Part shown: positions 60,329-64,000 of the stretch, piece by piece | Layout of the letters: every line of letters begins with the position of its first letter | Position numbering within the stretch: position 1 is the first letter of the stretch | From: Butyrivibrio sp. MB2005 | GTDB taxonomy: Bacteria; Bacillota; Clostridia; Lachnospirales; Lachnospiraceae | Direction of reading: 5' to 3' | Length of the DNA stretch: 64,000 nt | Assembly: GCF_000424285.1 (NCBI RefSeq) | Contig: NZ_AUJP01000010.1 | Span: forward strand, 62,001-126,000 | The notes under the pieces: model-generated | Databases searched by the model: none | What the model saw: only the letters and a program-made list of their open reading frames with translations | What the model was told of the DNA's origin: nothing | Program-made: the position numbers and the translations under genes

Positions 60329-60937
60329 TCAACTCTCCGCTTCATTTGCCATAAATTTCGCGCACATCTCACGGGCAAACTGAACCGGATAAAGCTGAAC
60401 CATAACTGAATCTATAAGATCTCCGATAGTAATTCTGAAAGCTATTTTTACAAAATACTCATATTCCGTTTCAAAACTCTTTTCAAAAATCTTAACACTG
60501 TCTACATCAATCTTATTTACAATAGGCGTGCTGATGTCGGTAGGAACACCAAGCATCATTGAAAGAGATGTGGCACTTGCTCCCATCATCTGATTCATCG
60601 CTTCAGAAGCTGCACTAAGGTGTAGTTCTGAAATATCACCGGCGGTATTGGTACCGTCTCCGCCCATCATCAGATCGGTCATTACTTTAACATCATTTTC
60701 TTTCAAAATGAGAACGTTATTACCTGTAAGTCCCTTTACATAATGAATCTGAACAAACACACAGGTCTTCGCATAATCATCAAGTGATTCACTTCTTTTT
60801 ATGACAGAAACGTTAGGTGTCGTAATATCAACCTTACGATTAACCATCATACTAAGGGTAGTCGCAGAATTACCCATACTGATATTGGCGATTTCTCCAA
60901 TAGTATCGATTTGTTCATTAGACAATGCCTGATCCAT
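60329..60937 (-). CDS. CheC/FliY-type CheY-P phosphatase
   Basis: A 202-residue protein with both phosphatase sites of the CheC family: IDTIGEIANISMGNS (Asp, Glu15, Asn18) and LSAASEAMNQMMGAS (Ser, Glu, Asn). The FliY-like start NEQIDTIGEI and KVDITTPNVSV are typical of the FliY N-terminal domain. The SpoA domain that anchors FliY in the flagellar switch is missing, so it is either a CheC-type cytosolic enzyme or a stand-alone FliY half. It should remove phosphate from CheY. Its operon partner is DUF4317 and no flagellar gene is near. Confidence 0.88.
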   Translation of the reverse strand: MDQALSNEQIDTIGEIANISMGNSATTLSMMVNRKVDITTPNVSVIKRSESLDDYAKTCVFVQIHYVKGLTGNNVLILKENDVKVMTDLMMGGDGTNTAGDISELHLSAASEAMNQMMGASATSLSMMLGVPTDISTPIVNKIDVDSVKIFEKSFETEYEYFVKIAFRITIGDLIDSVMVQLYPVQFAREMCAKFMANEAES

Positions 60938-61003
60938 ATAATACCCCTCTATTTTAGTTTCTGTTTTCGATTCAGAACCGCGTAAGAACTCGCGTATACA
61001 TAT

Positions 61004-61032
61004 ATTTTAGTCTACCAACTAAAAAGTGTAAA
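61004..61032 (-). promoter_or_regulatory. Sigma-A promoter of the CheC-like operon
   Basis: On the minus strand TTTACA and TAAAAT are separated by exactly 17 bases, about 67 bases before the start. A GCG-hairpin-like leader follows. It is a sigma-A rather than a flagellar sigma-28 type. Confidence 0.65.
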
Positions 61033-61113
61033 GAAAGATTCGGGATATTAAATATAAATTTTCTATTACCTAATCGGGCGAAAAAGTTCATATTTATGCC
61101 CTTATTTGGACCT

Positions 61114-61764
61114 TCACTGTTCAAAAAGCTGCTTAAGTTCTAAGAGATTATTCATCTTCTTATAATAAAGCCCGTCAATTGCCGCTTCGTCATCATTGGT
61201 ATCAGGTATATAAATGGTTCTGATGCCTGCTGCCGCCGCAGATTTTACACCGTTTGGCGCATCCTCAACGGCTATGCACTCATCCTTTGAAAAGCCTACC
61301 TGCTCAGCTGCATACAAATACAGATCAGGGGAAGGTTTGCCCTCTTTTACCTGTGTAGCACAGCAAATCTTATCAAAATAGTCAAGAAGTCCCACCTTTG
61401 TAAGATACCTGGTGGTGCGCTCCTCGTCTGTAGCTGTGGCGGTGGAAATCATCACTCCGCGCTCCTTAAGGTACTTAAGGATTTCCTCTGCGTAGGGCTT
61501 TAGCTTAAGACCTTCCCTTGCAATCAGCTCTTCGAAAAGCTCCTTCCTGTAGGCTCTTACTTCGTCGTAATTAAAGCTGTCACCATACCACTCTTTAAAC
61601 TGTCTTGGTGCAAAGGGCCTTCCAAGGCTTCTTAGCATAAGTGCCTGCTCCCTTGTCATCTCAAAGCCAAAGTGGGCTACTGCCTTGGGCCAGACTATCT
61701 GATAACATCTCTCTGTATCTATAAGTGTTCCGTCAAGGTCAAATAATACTGCTTTTATACTCAT
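61114..61764 (-). CDS. HAD phosphatase, beta-phosphoglucomutase-like
   Basis: A 216-residue HAD enzyme. VLFDLDGTLIDTERC (8-22) has the nucleophile Asp and the acid Asp, STATATDEERTTR carries the motif II Thr, KEGKPSPDLYLYAAE the motif III Lys, and IAVEDAPNG the final acids. A cap domain (about 20-85) puts it in the beta-phosphoglucomutase subclass, which includes sugar phosphatases. The last 20 residues differ from true PgmB. It follows the DUF2264 gene by 21 bases, suggesting it acts on a sugar phosphate from that pathway. Confidence 0.92.
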   Translation of the reverse strand: MSIKAVLFDLDGTLIDTERCYQIVWPKAVAHFGFEMTREQALMLRSLGRPFAPRQFKEWYGDSFNYDEVRAYRKELFEELIAREGLKLKPYAEEILKYLKERGVMISTATATDEERTTRYLTKVGLLDYFDKICCATQVKEGKPSPDLYLYAAEQVGFSKDECIAVEDAPNGVKSAAAAGIRTIYIPDTNDDEAAIDGLYYKKMNNLLELKQLFEQ

Positions 61765-61785
61765 TACTTACCGCCTTATTTTTTC

Positions 61786-63924
61786 TTAAAGCATCATTCT
61801 GCCCTCGAGCAGCTCGTAATTTATATCGTACTGCGCTTTATTTGAGACTCCGTCTGCTAAAGTTATGCTTACAGATCCGTAAGCTCCTGTCATGTCCTTG
61901 TCTGAGTATACGATCTCCTTTATAGGGAAAAGCTCATCCTCACCAAAATCTTCATGGCTCTCTTTTGTGATGGTCTGTGAGATCAGTACATAATCCTCCG
62001 AGCTGTCATAGAGGTTTTTCTTATAATACTTTCCATATATAATAACAGATTTTTCACTGTCGGGATTGGTGCCGGTGCTCTTTATGATTTCAAGATCATA
62101 GAAGCCGGTATAAACAGTCATGGCAAGCTGCTTCTCTCTGCCCTGACTATCATGCCCCTTAAGGATTATTGCCTTTGCCGTTATTTCCTTTGCTTCGCCT
62201 GTTATGCCTGATGATATCTTAACCTTCTTTTCTCTGCGTATCGCCTGTGTGCTTCCATTATCAGGAAAACCGTATGCTCCAAGAGTTATTGTCACATCCG
62301 GTCTGAAAAGCCTTAGCTTGTCTGCTCTTATAATGCCGTAGTTTACAGGAAAATCTGCAAGATTAACCGCATTAAACCAGTGGCACTCAGTCTCAAGCCT
62401 GTAATTGAAGAACTGTCTTCTATATAAAACTCCGTCCTTTTCACCACCCCAGAATGTCACATTGCATCTGTCCATATCTCCCGTTGTGCCATCGGTAAGC
62501 ACATACTGCATGGACTCTACATCCTCAGCAGGAGCAGACTCCCAGGGATATTTTGAATTAAAGGAAAGCTTACTGTAATTCCACATTCCGTGGATGTCGC
62601 TTCCATCCTTAACAACCTTGCCTGTTCTTAAGATTGTTGTCTTGTTTTTAGGATGATTTGAAAAGCTAAGGGCAGGGCCATCAAGGGTAGTTACTTTAAC
62701 ACTGTCTTTATCCCAGTCACCGTTATTTTCTTTTGCCGTCCAGAAAGGATGATCTGCTGGCAGATGCAGGCAAAGGAACGCTTTTCCAATCCAGTAAACG
62801 GACTCTGCGCAGGAATATCCCTGTACAAGAGGAGTAAACTGCCCATAAAAACCAAGGGCAGGAACCATGTTCTCCAAAAAGTCATCCCTTGTGAGGAACT
62901 GCAAAAGTGAACCCGATGAGATTCTTCTTGCTCTTCCGGGATCTGCCTTAGGGTTCTTCAGAAGGAAATTTGCATCAAGAGGACTTACTGCCGCAAAGCG
63001 GTAAATACAGCTTCTTCCCCACATCATGGTATAGCCATCCCCGTCAAAGAAGTCGGGATAGGTCTCCATCAGCTTATTTGAAGCTTCTTCAAATTTCTCA
63101 GCGATATAGGGCTCATTTTCATAGCCATACCATAGATTCCATATAGGCGCATATACATTAAATGCCCAGCAGGAATAGTAATCAAAGCTGTGGCCATCCC
63201 TAAACCAGCCATCCCCTACATAATAGGAAAGAATTGCCTGTGCATGCTCTCTCATCACATGCTCGTCGATCTCATATCCTTCCATATAAAGGAATGCCAT
63301 ATCCAGCATATTGAAAAGACGCCAGTTCTGAGGAACGGTTGCAGCATGGGCATAGCCTTTAAGAAAAGTTGCTATAGAATCTCTTTCTTCCTTAGAATAT
63401 CTGTCCCAGATTTCTTCCTTGCAGGCCCAAAGACCTATTACCAGAGCACAGGTCTCAACAGTCTGCTGGAAACAGTTTGTGGGATCTTTACTTCCCGTTA
63501 TGGCCATAAGCTCCTCATAGGTGCTCACATATTCATCACTGTCCTTAATTGTAAGCGCACGAAGAATATGCTCACTGTAGTAATCCCTGAGCTTTATTCC
63601 GCCAATCTCGATTTCAGGATTTTCATGAATAAGTACAGAGCCTATGAAAAAAGTACGGGTAAGTCCCTCGAAAATCTCAGCTCTTCTCTCAGCATCGCGC
63701 CTTCCTTCATCTGAGTTCAGGTGAGGATATGTCACCTCTGTTTCCGTTCTTGGCACAACAGGTGCATCGTCTATACTCTTTAGATTTTCAAAAAGTCCTC
63801 TTAAAAGATAGACTCCTGCATCTATCCAGTGCTTTCTTGTAACTCCCGTATAGGGGCTCAGCTCATAATCAGGCTCTTTTACCTGAAATACTTCTTTGGA
63901 ATTCATGTTCAAATCTTCAGTCAT
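61786..63924 (-). CDS. DUF2264 protein, probable glycoside hydrolase
   Basis: A 712-residue protein with an (alpha/alpha) barrel-type N-terminal half of DUF2264 (about 15-400), including YTGVTRKHWIDAGVYLLRG, EGRRDAERRAEIFEGL and YAHAATVPQNWRLFNMLDM, then a beta-rich C-terminal half (about 420-712). I recall DUF2264 as overlapping CAZy family GH154, whose characterised member acts on beta-glucuronides, but I am not certain. There is no signal peptide, so its substrate is taken up first. GGAGGAG is six bases before the ATG. Its operon partner is the HAD enzyme, and another gene may lie beyond the edge. Confidence 0.85.
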   Translation of the reverse strand: MTEDLNMNSKEVFQVKEPDYELSPYTGVTRKHWIDAGVYLLRGLFENLKSIDDAPVVPRTETEVTYPHLNSDEGRRDAERRAEIFEGLTRTFFIGSVLIHENPEIEIGGIKLRDYYSEHILRALTIKDSDEYVSTYEELMAITGSKDPTNCFQQTVETCALVIGLWACKEEIWDRYSKEERDSIATFLKGYAHAATVPQNWRLFNMLDMAFLYMEGYEIDEHVMREHAQAILSYYVGDGWFRDGHSFDYYSCWAFNVYAPIWNLWYGYENEPYIAEKFEEASNKLMETYPDFFDGDGYTMMWGRSCIYRFAAVSPLDANFLLKNPKADPGRARRISSGSLLQFLTRDDFLENMVPALGFYGQFTPLVQGYSCAESVYWIGKAFLCLHLPADHPFWTAKENNGDWDKDSVKVTTLDGPALSFSNHPKNKTTILRTGKVVKDGSDIHGMWNYSKLSFNSKYPWESAPAEDVESMQYVLTDGTTGDMDRCNVTFWGGEKDGVLYRRQFFNYRLETECHWFNAVNLADFPVNYGIIRADKLRLFRPDVTITLGAYGFPDNGSTQAIRREKKVKISSGITGEAKEITAKAIILKGHDSQGREKQLAMTVYTGFYDLEIIKSTGTNPDSEKSVIIYGKYYKKNLYDSSEDYVLISQTITKESHEDFGEDELFPIKEIVYSDKDMTGAYGSVSITLADGVSNKAQYDINYELLEGRMML

Positions 63925-63942
63925 AATTCTCCTCCGGGTAAT

Positions 63943-64000
63943 CTATGCAAGCTCTAAGTCACCACAAATACTCGCCTCTTCCCAAAAGATAAAGAAGGGC
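63943..64000 (-). other. Possible 3' end of an upstream gene
   Basis: Two minus-strand frames stay open from the window edge. One ends with TAG at 63943 (translation ending FWEEASICGDLELA) and one with TGA at 63959 (ending YLLGRGEYLW). One may be the tail of a gene upstream in the same operon as DUF2264. It is too short to choose. Confidence 0.25.

Noticed and set aside
1-64000. tRNA, rRNA or CRISPR genes
   Set aside because: I saw no cloverleaf-like segment, rRNA stretch or regularly spaced repeat array in the intergenic regions. The reading was by eye, so a small RNA may be missed.

Overview
The window looks like a chromosome segment of a low-GC, motile, saccharolytic Firmicute of the Lachnospiraceae, most like Butyrivibrio or Pseudobutyrivibrio. 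This is inferred from protein style and gene order, not from a search. The clues are a glgC/glgD pair, an HI0933-type flavoprotein-cmk-ispH-rpsA cluster, a CheC/FliY-type protein and CheR, a DUF4317 protein, a nucleophile-less PurF paralogue, BspA-type repeats and Big_2 domains on secreted proteins, and a pseudopilin operon. Most genes are on the minus strand. I saw no rRNA, tRNA or CRISPR array.

Layout. 1-6.0 kb: cell-surface genes (a truncated secreted protein, a BspA-like protein, a membrane-anchored protein with a toxin-like C-terminus) and two envelope glycosyltransferases. 6.0-15 kb: housekeeping genes, including a HerA-like ATPase, HU, a PurF-like protein, a diguanylate cyclase, glycogen synthesis (glgC, glgD), nadE and a free methionine sulfoxide reductase. 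15-24 kb: a galactoside utilisation locus read GH27 - lacI - two permeases - binding protein - GH35, with several LacI-type operators. 24-28 kb: a DUF362 ferredoxin protein, a small plus-strand gene, a lysozyme-LRR protein and cheR. 28-34 kb: an accessory region with a LytTR/DUF3021 pair, two large secreted proteins, two gene remnants and an IS91-type insertion. 34-39 kb: a TetR gene followed by flavoprotein-cmk-ispH-rpsA. 39-43.6 kb: an unknown protein, a purine permease and a chemoreceptor. 43.7-48.4 kb: lower glycolysis (gap, pgk and two different tpiA genes flanking a shikimate-kinase-like gene). 48.5-49.8 kb: an HD-GYP remnant, a PHP phosphatase and a small membrane protein. 49.9-55.3 kb: a plus-strand eight-gene operon with a degenerate GGDEF membrane protein, a sigma-factor-like protein, a membrane transglutaminase, a PilC/GspF platform protein and four pilin-like or membrane proteins. 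55.4-61 kb: CheC/FliY-like, DUF4317 and a heterodimeric ABC exporter. 61-64 kb: a HAD phosphatase and a DUF2264 glycosidase.

The most unusual items are the pseudopilin operon without its own ATPase; a dispersed repeat at the 3' ends of three highly expressed operons whose hairpin stem changes on both sides; a 155-bp palindromic element; a promoter preceded by 13-bp direct repeats at 21-bp period in front of secreted-protein genes near a LytTR regulator; a PurF paralogue lacking the catalytic cysteine; and a kinase between two tpiA genes lacking the usual shikimate-binding arginine. Functions given are from motif recognition by eye.
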